Source: JBCCDY01 sp039030555
GTDB lineage: Bacteria > Bacteroidota > Bacteroidia > Cytophagales > Cyclobacteriaceae
Direction of reading: 5' to 3'
Assembly: GCA_039030555.1 (NCBI GenBank)
Contig: JBCCDY010000014.1
Coordinates: forward strand, 61,322-125,321
Length of the DNA stretch: 64,000 bases
Part shown: positions 54,834-63,869 of the stretch, piece by piece
Layout: each line of letters opens with the position of its first letter
Numbering within the stretch: the stretch's first letter is position 1
The notes under the pieces: model-generated
The model's database searches: none
Seen by the model: only the letters and a program-made list of their open reading frames with translations
Told to the model about the DNA's origin: nothing
Made by a program: the position numbers and the translations under genes

Positions 54834-57245
54834 TTATTCATTTTGCAAGGTATCGGTCGGATTAGCGAGAATCGCTTTAGTTGTTTGAATTCCAATGGTT
54901 AATAGGGAAACGAACAGGATAATGAGCACCGGAAGTATAAATACATCTGCGTTTAAAGCTATAGCACTTGCAAAACCTTCGAGCCAATCACTTATCAAAA
55001 CATACCCTGATGGGATAGCAAGAAGTCCAGATATTAATATCAACACAACTACATCCTTCGTGAGCATGGTATATAGGCTAAAAATTGGAGCCCCTAGAAT
55101 TTTTCTAATACTTATTTCTTTCATTTTCTGTGCGATATGAAATGATACCAATCCATACAAGCCTAGTACCGCAATAAAGATTGTTAAAATTGTAAAGGTC
55201 AGTGCTACTTTCCCCAGGCGTTCATCAGCCCTATACTGCTTATCATATTGATCGTCTATAAACTGATAATTAAAAAGCTTATCAGAAAAATGCTTTTCCC
55301 AAACTTTTTCTAAAGAGCTGATAGCACTAGCATGATCAACCGAACCCATTTTTATAACAAAGTACTCCGGATCTCTGCTTGGGTAAAATGCCATTGGAAC
55401 AAAAGGGGACTTTGGAGAAAACTGATGAAAATTTTTAACAACTCCGGATATTGTATGTATATTTTCTGCACTCCCCCAGTAAACTTTGGATCCTATAGCT
55501 TCATCTGCGTTTAAAAATCCAAGTGCTTTTATAGCTTCTTCATTAAAAATAACCTGATCCGTATTTTTAATTGTTTTAATCGATCCGGCGACAGACTCTG
55601 CTCCCATCAAATCAAAAAAGTCTTCACTAACATCATAATGATAGTAATTGGAGCTGCCATCTTTAAATTCCTTTCCAGGTCTTAAAATCCTCGAAGTGGT
55701 ACTTATGTCATGCGATGAAGAGCCTGGAACTGCTCCTGACCAGGCGCATGAAGAAATATTTGGTAATGCTTCTATTTCAGCTTTAAAACCTGAAAGCTTT
55801 TCATCGATTTTCAGACCTTCTTCATAAATACTGGTTATGTCCATATATAAGATCTTTTCGATATCAACACCCAAATCTTTGTTTTTAAGATGGTTTAGTT
55901 GGTAGTAAACCGTTAGGGTGCAAATCGTCAATAGAATGACGGCTGAAAACTGTGCGACAGAAAGAAACTTTCTTAAAAAAATACCGGAAGAACTAGAGTT
56001 GAATTTCCCTTTTAAGATCAATAACGGTTCAAAACGACTTAAAACAAACGCCGGATATGTTCCAGCCATCAAAGTAATCGTTAAGGGCAAGAGCAGTAAC
56101 CATGGCATGTGAAGAACTCCGGGGAAAATATCCTGCATTCCATCCTGCCCGCTTAACTCCCTAAACCAGGGCATTGCAAAAAGTGCTATGACTAATGCCA
56201 AAAAGAAAGCAAGTAAGCTGGTAATCATCGTTTCTGTCAGGAACTGAAAAACAAGTTGTGGTCTTTCAGAACCAGTTACTTTCCTAACCCCAACTTCTTT
56301 TGCCCTGGTGATCGATCTGGCCGTTGTAATGTTTACGTAATTAATCCATGATATAAGTAGTAATAGTAGTGCCACTCCGAAAAGTAATTTTACTGTTCTT
56401 GCGTCTCCATTTGCCTCTGGCTCAAAAGTTTTTTTGGAATAAAGATGAATATCAGCAATAGGCTCTATCCTAAAACCTCGATTGGTGAGATTGTTTTTGT
56501 GTGTTTCAAGCATTTTACTGATCTGGGATTCTATACGCTTTAGATCGAAATTATCTTCCAATAACAGGTAGGTATAAGTGTTATTGCCTCCATCCCACTC
56601 ATCGGTTATACCAAAGCTTTGTACCGTCTCATGTGAAATGAGCATATCAAACTTCAAATGAGTGTTTAAGGGGATATTTTTTAAGATCCCTGTGACTTCA
56701 TACTCAAAGAACTCACTTGAAAATTCCGTTTTGATTTGTAAACTTCTGCCCAGTACATCATGCGTTCCAAAATACTTTTCAGCTAGCTTTTCAGATATGA
56801 CCACTTTATTCTTTCCATGCAGCGCCCTCTTTGGGTCTCCGGATTTAAGCTCATAGCCAAAGACATCGAACATACTACCGTCGGCCAAGTACAAGAAAGG
56901 TTCGCCAAACTTCTTGTTGTCTACATCAACTACTACATTTCCATTATGATAAAACCTTACAAAGTCTTTTATATCCGGAGATTGATCTTTTAAGTATGGG
57001 CCAACAGGTTCAATTGTTTCGCAATCTGTTAGTAGATATTCTTTCCCATTATAGAAATCAGTGGTAATTCTGTAAATCCTATTGGAGTTCTCATGAAAAT
57101 CTTCGTAGCTCCATTCCGTTTTTGCATATTCATACAACAGAATGAAGGCGGCCATTCCAACTGCTAACCCAAGAATATTTATGATAGAAGTCTCGTAGTA
57201 TTTTTTGAGATTTCTGAGGCTGGTTTTTAGATAATTCCTGAACAT
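54834..57245 (-). CDS. FtsX/MacB-type ABC permease, array member 7
   Basis: The 803-residue protein is the tandem duplicate of array member 6: by eye about three quarters of the residues agree over the full length (for example SIINILGLAVGMAAFILLYE in TM1 and FGYELKSGDPKRALHGKN in the first periplasmic domain). TM2-4 carry RAKEVGVRKVTGSERPQL, TM6-8 carry KMKEISIRKILGAPIFSL, and the end is NPTDTLQNE. It has its own σ54-like promoter and palindrome (57432, 57530). The duplicates differ most in the second half of the periplasmic region, the place where ligand preference might have split. Confidence 0.9.
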   Translation of the reverse strand: MFRNYLKTSLRNLKKYYETSIINILGLAVGMAAFILLYEYAKTEWSYEDFHENSNRIYRITTDFYNGKEYLLTDCETIEPVGPYLKDQSPDIKDFVRFYHNGNVVVDVDNKKFGEPFLYLADGSMFDVFGYELKSGDPKRALHGKNKVVISEKLAEKYFGTHDVLGRSLQIKTEFSSEFFEYEVTGILKNIPLNTHLKFDMLISHETVQSFGITDEWDGGNNTYTYLLLEDNFDLKRIESQISKMLETHKNNLTNRGFRIEPIADIHLYSKKTFEPEANGDARTVKLLFGVALLLLLISWINYVNITTARSITRAKEVGVRKVTGSERPQLVFQFLTETMITSLLAFFLALVIALFAMPWFRELSGQDGMQDIFPGVLHMPWLLLLPLTITLMAGTYPAFVLSRFEPLLILKGKFNSSSSGIFLRKFLSVAQFSAVILLTICTLTVYYQLNHLKNKDLGVDIEKILYMDITSIYEEGLKIDEKLSGFKAEIEALPNISSCAWSGAVPGSSSHDISTTSRILRPGKEFKDGSSNYYHYDVSEDFFDLMGAESVAGSIKTIKNTDQVIFNEEAIKALGFLNADEAIGSKVYWGSAENIHTISGVVKNFHQFSPKSPFVPMAFYPSRDPEYFVIKMGSVDHASAISSLEKVWEKHFSDKLFNYQFIDDQYDKQYRADERLGKVALTFTILTIFIAVLGLYGLVSFHIAQKMKEISIRKILGAPIFSLYTMLTKDVVVLILISGLLAIPSGYVLISDWLEGFASAIALNADVFILPVLIILFVSLLTIGIQTTKAILANPTDTLQNE

Positions 57246-57431
57246 GGTTTTTCAATTAGTAATGAACAATTAGCAATTGGGCTTTAGGTGTTGGCTATTT
57301 AGCTTTTAGTTTTCAGCCATCAGTATTAAGATACGAGAACTGAATGCTGATTGCTGATCGTTATTATTCCTTGACTACTACTTATTCTTAATTATTTGTC
57401 TTTCTTCATTCGTAATTTCTAATTCTTCATT

Positions 57432-57447
57432 GCCAAGAGAATGCCAA
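57432..57447 (-). promoter_or_regulatory. σ54-like promoter of array member 7
   Basis: On the minus strand TTGGCAT-TCTCT-TGGC, the member whose −12 element is nearest to TTGC at its last base. It lies 187 bp upstream of the start. Confidence 0.7.
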
Positions 57448-57529
57448 TCTTACAAAGATCTGTAATTCAGTTAGTTACACTATAAATTATGGATTCTAAC
57501 TTTTATGATTCGTGCGTTGATGGATGGCA

Positions 57530-57547
57530 GCGTCTGATTTCGGACGG
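57530..57547. promoter_or_regulatory. Upstream palindrome (site 6)
   Basis: GCGTCTGATTTCGGACGG, 83 bp from the promoter element. The arm beside it is TTCGTGCGTTGATGGATGG. Confidence 0.7.
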
Positions 57548-57624
57548 CAATTAGCCACTAACAATTATTTATACTCATTGTTGGGTTTCGGCTGTTGGGC
57601 TATTTGGCAGTTTAGCTTACTCGG

Positions 57625-57693
57625 AGAATCATTCTGAACTGAGTGAAGAATCTTTATTCTAATAGATCCTTCGTTATCACTAAGGATGGCTTT
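57625..57693. repeat. Imperfect hairpin intergenic repeat
   Basis: It contains GAATCATTCTGAACTGAGTG and GATCCTTCGTTATCACTAAG then GATGG, in the order seen in the other copies. The rest of the gap from 57246 to 57803 holds the control region of member 7 and low-complexity sequence. Confidence 0.6.
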
Positions 57694-57803
57694 CTAAACT
57701 AAGCTCTGTTTGCAGTCTTAGTTGTCCCTGAAAATCACTCTGAAGGATCGGTGGAAGAGTCTAGCACTTAAAAAAGAAAGCATTGATGAGTAATAATTTA
57801 CTC

Positions 57804-58436
57804 TTATTCTGAATCTAAAATAACAAGGTTTTTAAACCTTCCTGACGACCCATTTCCTACCCATAAACCAACTTTTGAAGATGTGGAATAAGTTAATCGA
57901 TCAACTTCCATAAAGGCTTCTCCATTTACGAATACGTTTACCTTATGGTCCTTAATCCTGATTTTTACCTTGAACCAATCATCCGGATCAGGGGGTGCCT
58001 GCATTTCTCCTTCGTACTCACCTGTTCTTTCTTCACGCAACTTATACCAGGTGTAAACGGGGTGAAAAATATACTGGGCCATATGGCTCTTTCTTATTGG
58101 CTCTTGTACAACAAAATTGAAAGGCCTGAAATAGACTGCTTCGAAAGTGCTATCGTTTTGAACATTAAATGCGAATCCTACAAAGCTCTTCCCTGGATTA
58201 TTTTCGCCTCTAATTTCAAGGTCAATAGTACCGCTCTTAAATTCTATCTGGCTTAAAATTGCAAGTCCATCTCCTTCTCTTGCATTGAGCTCTATGCCTT
58301 CCGCTTCATAGACAGATATTTCTCTATTGACTACAGTAATTTGGTTCTTATTTAGCTGATCGGACAAGTGCACAGATTGACTAAAACACCTTTCTGAGAT
58401 TGCTATTATCAATAGAAAGCTGAGTGATAGTTTCAT
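57804..58436 (-). CDS. Secreted DUF1080-like (concanavalin-fold) protein
   Basis: The 210-residue protein has a signal peptide (cleavage near RCFSQ) and then a β-sandwich with FKSGTIDLEIRGENNPGKSF, WFKVKIRIKDHKVNVFVNGE and SKVGLWVGNGSSGRFKNLVI, which is the DUF1080/3-keto-disaccharide hydrolase or lectin-like pattern. The spacing W-F-K-V, V-F-V-N-G, G-L-W-V is what supports the call. It is probably exported and may bind or act on a glycan. It lies 281 bp downstream of array member 8 on the same strand and may be its distal gene, although a dispersed repeat lies between them. Confidence 0.75.
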   Translation of the reverse strand: MKLSLSFLLIIAISERCFSQSVHLSDQLNKNQITVVNREISVYEAEGIELNAREGDGLAILSQIEFKSGTIDLEIRGENNPGKSFVGFAFNVQNDSTFEAVYFRPFNFVVQEPIRKSHMAQYIFHPVYTWYKLREERTGEYEGEMQAPPDPDDWFKVKIRIKDHKVNVFVNGEAFMEVDRLTYSTSSKVGLWVGNGSSGRFKNLVILDSE

Positions 58437-58504
58437 TAGAAGAGATTTTTCGTTAGTTATTAGGTATTGGTGTTTGGCTTTTAGCTATTTAGTTTGTGTG
58501 AAGA

Positions 58505-58652
58505 GTCATCCTGAGAGGTGAAATTTTGGTTTTAAAATTCACAAAACTGGATAACATACCGGTCGGACCGATGAGCACATCATAAGAGAAGTGATAACGA
58601 AGGATCTATTAGAATAAAGATTCTTCTCCGCCAGTCAGCGGATCAGAATGAC
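58505..58652. repeat. Dispersed repeat with inverted ends; first 69 bp are copy B
   Basis: It starts GTCATCCTGAGAGG and ends TCAGAATGAC, imperfect inverted ends. The first 69 bp match 44131-44199 in inverted orientation. It also contains TCCGCCAGTCAGCGGA, a variant of the palindrome at 16143. Confidence 0.85.
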
Positions 58653-58717
58653 ATTTCAATTTGGCTTCGATGTTTTTCTTAATTTTTAATTATTCATTAC
58701 TATTTGTTAATTGACAA

Positions 58718-61171
58718 TCACTCATTTCTCAAAGAATTAACCGGGTTCAATAATGCTGTTTTAATTGTTTGCCAGCCTACTGTTAAAGAGGTTACAAAAA
58801 CTCCTATTACTCCTGCTATAGCATAAATCTGCCAATCGAGTGTTATTCTATAGTGAAACCCTGTTAGCCAATCACTCATAAAAAAATGGCTAAGTGGGAA
58901 GGCTATGATCAATCCTAAACTTGCAAGGATCAAGAATTCTTTCGAAAGTAGCACTACCATTGAACCAATAGAAGCACCAAGCACCTTTCGAATGCCCACC
59001 TCTTTTGTTTTGCTGGTCATAATTAATGTAACCAGAGCCATCAACCCCATCATTGCTATAAACACGGCTATTAATGCAGCAGAAGTGATCATTTTATTTA
59101 GGCTTTTCTCTTGTTGATATATTTCTTCGATGGTTTCATCAATAAAGCTAAATTCAAACAAATCAGAAGGGAAAACCTCCGAATAAACTGCTCTAACCTG
59201 TTCGATATTCTTTGAGATGTCACCCGAACCAAATTTCACGATTACATCGGGAGCGGTATCTGTATCCATGCTTAAGTCGTTAATTCCTCTAAAAACAACA
59301 CGAGCATCTGCTACCAAAACCAAAGGTTCTATTTCGTTCTTTAGCGATTCAAAATGAAAATTCTTCAATACACCAATAATCTGTGACTCCGTGAATTTCG
59401 GGCCCGGTAGGGATTGACCTATCGGATTTTCAACATTAAAGTGTTTCAGGAAAGCTTCGTTAACTAATACTCCCTGCTTCTTATCAATAGAAGACTTTGG
59501 GTCAAAATTTCTTCCCTCTATAATTTCCAAATTCATGGTTTCTACAAATTCAGCGTCGATCACATTGAACTTGAAAAACTGGGTTTGCTGTTCTTCATTT
59601 ACAAATCCTCCTCGCATCCAGGTAGTGGTTTCAAATGACTGAACGGCCCGGGTAACGTTTTTTACACTTGCTAATTTATTCAGTTCATTTTTCAAGAGCC
59701 CTGCTTTGTGAAAACTGCTATCCACATAGTTACCAAAGCCACCACTTACCGATTGCGCCTGAACAGGAATATTCATGGTGAAATCTTTCGAATACCCTAG
59801 ATCTTTGTTGAAAATGTAATTCATTTGAGAGTACATCGCAATGGTGCAAACAATCAGAAATACTGACATAGTGAATTGTAAAGTCAAAAGGGATTTTCGG
59901 AAGTAATTTTTACCCTTTTTCACTCCCATTTGGTTTTTGAGGATCAAAGTTGTTTTGAATGAAGAAAGTATGAGTGAAGGATAAAAACCGGATAGAAAAG
60001 TAATAGCTATGAGTAGAATTAATATAGCTGAAGCTGAAAAGGCATTGATCGACATCGTCAATTGGGTATCGAACCAGGTGTTGAAACTTGGTAGAATTAC
60101 GGTTGATAAGAAAATACCGATAAGTAATGCCATAAATGTTGAAAGTGCAGCATCAACCATAAACTGCTTAACCAATTGGGCACGTCCTGCACCAACCACC
60201 TTCCTCACTCCTACTTCTTTGGAACGCTTAATCGATCGTCCAATAGCTAATGTTGTTGAGTTAATAACTGCGATAATGAGAATGATTATCGCAATACCGG
60301 AAAGGATAATCAGCAATCTTTTATCTTTCACCTGCGCAATTGCCCTCGAGTAGGCTATATTCAAGTGTACATCACTAAGTGGCTGTAACCAAATGCTGAT
60401 ATCTGTACTCTCAGCACTTTCTCCCAAATTTGATTCTATGGTGTTGAAAGCACTTTCCTCAAACTTATCCTTTTCAAAATCTTCGGACATCAAAAAGTAG
60501 TTCTCTAGAACTGCAAAAAACCAATTTTCAAAACCTCTTTCGCCAATCAGTGGCTCCATATTTTCTAACGGAATAGCCATATCGAAAACCAAACTGGACT
60601 GATCGTTCATATCTTCCATAATACCTTCCACCTCAAAAGAATAGAAACCATCGCCCAATTCAATCTCCATAGTCTTTCCTAAAACATCGGTAGTTCCAAA
60701 GTATTTTTTGGCGATCTTTTTATTTATAAGAACAGAGTTTTTCTTGGAAAAAGCATTCGTGCTGTTCCCTTTAACAATAGGAAAATCAAATATCTCGAAG
60801 AATGCTTTATCTACATATACAATGCTTTCTCGGTCCATATTCTGATTACTGGTTTTAATTATTTGGTTTGAAGTAAACACTCTTGTGAATGCTTCTATTT
60901 CTGGATGTGTATCTCCTAAAGTTTCCCCAAGAATAATTGGTGTTGATGCTGACGTTTGGCTATACCCCTTATCGTTCTTTTCGGTAGAAATAATCCTATA
61001 AATCCTTTCAGATTTGCTATGAAACCGATCAAAGCTTAATTCAGATTTGACATAAAACATCGCCAAAGTACAGACTGCAATAGCTAAGGATAAGCCCACA
61101 ATATTAACCAGACTGAAGAATTTATTGTTTTTCAGATTTCTGAAGGCGGTTTTAAAGTAGTTTTTTAACAT
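58718..61171 (-). CDS. FtsX/MacB-type ABC permease, array member 8
   Basis: The 817-residue protein, the longest of the nine, has TM1 (LVNIVGLSLAIAVCTLAMFY), TM2-4 with RSKEVGVRKVVGAGRAQL, TM5 (FTMSVFLIVCTIAMYS), and TM6-8 with KTKEVGIRKVLGASIGSM, ending NPVNSLRNE. It starts 169 bp after array member 9 ends, with a hairpin repeat but no σ54-like element between, so it is probably co-transcribed with member 9 from a promoter to the right of the window or in its last bases. The DUF1080-like gene is next downstream. Confidence 0.9.
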   Translation of the reverse strand: MLKNYFKTAFRNLKNNKFFSLVNIVGLSLAIAVCTLAMFYVKSELSFDRFHSKSERIYRIISTEKNDKGYSQTSASTPIILGETLGDTHPEIEAFTRVFTSNQIIKTSNQNMDRESIVYVDKAFFEIFDFPIVKGNSTNAFSKKNSVLINKKIAKKYFGTTDVLGKTMEIELGDGFYSFEVEGIMEDMNDQSSLVFDMAIPLENMEPLIGERGFENWFFAVLENYFLMSEDFEKDKFEESAFNTIESNLGESAESTDISIWLQPLSDVHLNIAYSRAIAQVKDKRLLIILSGIAIIILIIAVINSTTLAIGRSIKRSKEVGVRKVVGAGRAQLVKQFMVDAALSTFMALLIGIFLSTVILPSFNTWFDTQLTMSINAFSASAILILLIAITFLSGFYPSLILSSFKTTLILKNQMGVKKGKNYFRKSLLTLQFTMSVFLIVCTIAMYSQMNYIFNKDLGYSKDFTMNIPVQAQSVSGGFGNYVDSSFHKAGLLKNELNKLASVKNVTRAVQSFETTTWMRGGFVNEEQQTQFFKFNVIDAEFVETMNLEIIEGRNFDPKSSIDKKQGVLVNEAFLKHFNVENPIGQSLPGPKFTESQIIGVLKNFHFESLKNEIEPLVLVADARVVFRGINDLSMDTDTAPDVIVKFGSGDISKNIEQVRAVYSEVFPSDLFEFSFIDETIEEIYQQEKSLNKMITSAALIAVFIAMMGLMALVTLIMTSKTKEVGIRKVLGASIGSMVVLLSKEFLILASLGLIIAFPLSHFFMSDWLTGFHYRITLDWQIYAIAGVIGVFVTSLTVGWQTIKTALLNPVNSLRNE

Positions 61172-61232
61172 GGGTTTGTACGATTAACAATTATCAATTT
61201 GGCGTTTGGCTTTTCAGCAGCTTTGTTTCTGT

Positions 61233-61297
61233 TGGGTCATTTTGAGATACAAGAAATCTTTAGATCTCTCCCTTTCAGTCGAGGTGACGCTTCGAGT
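61233..61297. repeat. Imperfect hairpin intergenic repeat
   Basis: GGGTCATTTTGAGATACAAG at one end and AGTCGAGGTGACGCTTCGAG at the other, the GTCAT / GTGACGCTTCGA form of the family. Confidence 0.55.
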
Positions 61298-61340
61298 GAA
61301 TTTTTTTGATTATTACTCATTATTCATTCTTAATTAATAA

Positions 61341-63713
61341 TTATTCATTGCGTAAGGAGTTGACCGGATTCATAATCGCCGCTTTAAATGCCTGACTACA
61401 CACTATAAGAATAGCAATAAGTAGGGTCGATAAACCTGCTACCGGAAGCACCCAAAGAGGCATATCTATTCGATAATTATACTGTGATAAAAAACTCTCT
61501 AGAACATACCAACTGATCGGAGCAGCGAACAGAAACGCGAACCCAACCAGTCTCGTGAAATCTTTAGAAATTAGAACCATAACATTTACTATGGTAGCAC
61601 CTAAAACTTTTCTTATTCCTACTTCTTTGGTTCGCCTTTCCGCCGTAAAAGCGGCAAGTCCCAATAGCCCTAGGCTAGTAACAAAAATAGCCAGGAAAGC
61701 GAACAAGCTCGATAACCTATTTATGAGATTGATGGTCGTAAACTTTCGTTCAAAGCTTTCATCTACGAACTCATATTCGAAAGGATACGCCGGATTCATT
61801 TCAGATAAAACGCTTTCAACTTCAGCAATAGATTCCGTGAGAGGAAGATTTGAACTTAGTTTTATAGTCATTACTTCAAGCCATTCCGGGAAGAATATTA
61901 AGGTCATAGGTTCTTTCGGGTCATAAGGAGACCCGATCAGCATATCGTTCATAACGCCTACCACTCTTAAATCCATTTCTGCTGTCCTAATAGTCATGTC
62001 AATAGGGTCTTCTACATTCATGGTATCTACAGCTGCCTGATTAAGTATTACACAGGCCGTATCGTTAAAATTTCTTGAAAAATCTCTTCCAACTAAAAGC
62101 TGTGCACCTGTCGTTTCCAGATAATCATAATCTGTTGTTATCGTAAGTGCCTCTATGATCACACCCTCTGGCATACCTTCCCATTCCAAAAGATTGGATG
62201 AAAACTTTTGAGTAACCTCACTATTGGAACGAGTCACAGACTCAACACTTCCATTTTGCTTCAGCCTGTTTACAATTGATTCATAATTTTCGTTGATCTC
62301 GGCCGACAGAGGTACGGTGATCAGATTATCCTGATTATATCCCAAGTCCCTACTTTTTACATGCTTTATTTGTTTGAAGATTACAACGGTTCCTACAATC
62401 AGCATGATAGAAAAAGCAAACTGGCTTATTACAAGAACTTTTCTAGGAGCAATTCCTTTTTTTCCTGTGCTGATCATGCCTTTCAATACTTTCACAGGTT
62501 TAAAAGAGGAAAGGAAAAATGCAGGATAACTTCCCGAGATAAACCCAACCAACAAGATAAGGGCTATTCCCGTAATCCAGAATGAAGGCGCTAAGTAGTT
62601 AACATACAAGGATTTATCCAGTAATTGATTATAAAACGGCAACGAAATTTCTACAATCAGAATAGCAAAAAGAAAAGCCACCGTCGTGACGAATATCGAC
62701 TCGCTTAAAAACTGTGATATCAACTGCTTCTTCCCTGAGCCCAGACTTTTTCTTATTCCTACTTCTTTAGCCCTTCGCTCCGAGCGAGCAGTAGCCAGAT
62801 TCATGAAATTGACACACGCAATAATGAGTACGAGTATAGCTATTACTGAAAAGAGTCTAACATATTCAATTATGCCACCGGAAACTTCTCCATTCTCGAA
62901 TCCGCTATGTAACCTCCACTGGCTCATCGGATATAGAAACAAATCAGGATCAACAGGTCCGGCAGCTTTATAGTAATCATCGGCCATGTCTTTGATGCTT
63001 GCATTCACAGAAGCTAGATCTTCAGGGTCTTTAAGCAGGGTATAAATATGGAAAGAATTATTAATCCAATTGTTCTGTAAGCTCTCAAACCATTCCTGAT
63101 CTCTGGAGACCATTAAATCAAATGGCATTAGTATTTCAAAATCGAATGATGAGTTTGCAGGTAAATCCGCCAGTATACCCGTAACCTCGACATCGAGACC
63201 ATTATCTATTTTAATGGTTTGTCCGAGTGCCTCCACATCACCAAAAAGAGCACTGGCTAAAGATGCACTAATAACAGCAGACTCCAATTTATTAAATACA
63301 CTGGAAGGCTGACCTTGAATCAAATCAAAGTCAAACATTTGGAGAAATTCCTTACTTACAAAATAACCGGAGTGTCTAAAGCTTTTCTCACCATTTGCAA
63401 CTACAAGTTCGCCTCCGTAATTGGTTATAGCAGTCATTTCGACACGCTCATCCTGGTTGAGAACAGCTTCCTTCACGGGAAGAGATAGAATATCGGCCGA
63501 AAAAATCTGACCTCCATATTCAATATGTCGCCAGACTTTATACAGTCGATCGTAGTTATCCAGTTGTTTATCGTAGCTGATTTCATCAAACACCCACAAC
63601 ATAATCAAGATGCTGCTCGCCAATCCTACTGATAGACCTGTTATATTGATGAATGTATAAATAGGATTCTTTTGCAGGTTCCGGATAAATATTTTGAAGT
63701 GATTTTTGATCAT
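61341..63713 (-). CDS. FtsX/MacB-type ABC permease, array member 9
   Basis: The 790-residue protein has TM1 (FINITGLSVGLASSILIMLW), TM2-4 with RAKEVGIRKSLGSGKKQL, TM5 (FAFSIMLIVGTVVIF), and TM6-8 with RTKEVGIRKVLGATIVNV, ending NPVNSLRNE. It resembles array member 5 in TM1 and in PRKVLVISQFAFS just before TM5. The 63714-64000 stretch upstream shows a hairpin repeat and a possible partial gene, but neither the palindrome nor a sound σ54-like element, so its promoter may lie beyond the window. Confidence 0.9.
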   Translation of the reverse strand: MIKNHFKIFIRNLQKNPIYTFINITGLSVGLASSILIMLWVFDEISYDKQLDNYDRLYKVWRHIEYGGQIFSADILSLPVKEAVLNQDERVEMTAITNYGGELVVANGEKSFRHSGYFVSKEFLQMFDFDLIQGQPSSVFNKLESAVISASLASALFGDVEALGQTIKIDNGLDVEVTGILADLPANSSFDFEILMPFDLMVSRDQEWFESLQNNWINNSFHIYTLLKDPEDLASVNASIKDMADDYYKAAGPVDPDLFLYPMSQWRLHSGFENGEVSGGIIEYVRLFSVIAILVLIIACVNFMNLATARSERRAKEVGIRKSLGSGKKQLISQFLSESIFVTTVAFLFAILIVEISLPFYNQLLDKSLYVNYLAPSFWITGIALILLVGFISGSYPAFFLSSFKPVKVLKGMISTGKKGIAPRKVLVISQFAFSIMLIVGTVVIFKQIKHVKSRDLGYNQDNLITVPLSAEINENYESIVNRLKQNGSVESVTRSNSEVTQKFSSNLLEWEGMPEGVIIEALTITTDYDYLETTGAQLLVGRDFSRNFNDTACVILNQAAVDTMNVEDPIDMTIRTAEMDLRVVGVMNDMLIGSPYDPKEPMTLIFFPEWLEVMTIKLSSNLPLTESIAEVESVLSEMNPAYPFEYEFVDESFERKFTTINLINRLSSLFAFLAIFVTSLGLLGLAAFTAERRTKEVGIRKVLGATIVNVMVLISKDFTRLVGFAFLFAAPISWYVLESFLSQYNYRIDMPLWVLPVAGLSTLLIAILIVCSQAFKAAIMNPVNSLRNE

Positions 63714-63788
63714 GGGGATGTCAATTAGCAGTTAGCAATGAACAATTAGGTATTAGGTTTTGGCTATTTGGTATTAGGCTTTTTCCGT

Positions 63789-63857
63789 GCGTCATTGCAA
63801 ACGTAGTGAAGCAATCTGTTTCTAAGATTACTTCATTGTACCTCCTCGTGATGACGC
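63789..63857. repeat. Hairpin intergenic repeat of the GTCATTGC type
   Basis: GCGTCATTGCAAACGTAGTG at one end and CCTCCTCGTGATGACGC at the other; the inner GAAGCAATCT and AGATTACTTC pair. This is the most regular copy after 51982. Confidence 0.75.
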
Positions 63858-63869
63858 TTCGAACTAGTT

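Noticed and set aside
37323..63713. Calling the permeases MacB multidrug exporters.
   Set aside because: MacB has an ATPase domain in the same chain and four helices; these have no ATPase domain and eight helices, and no adaptor or TolC gene is linked.
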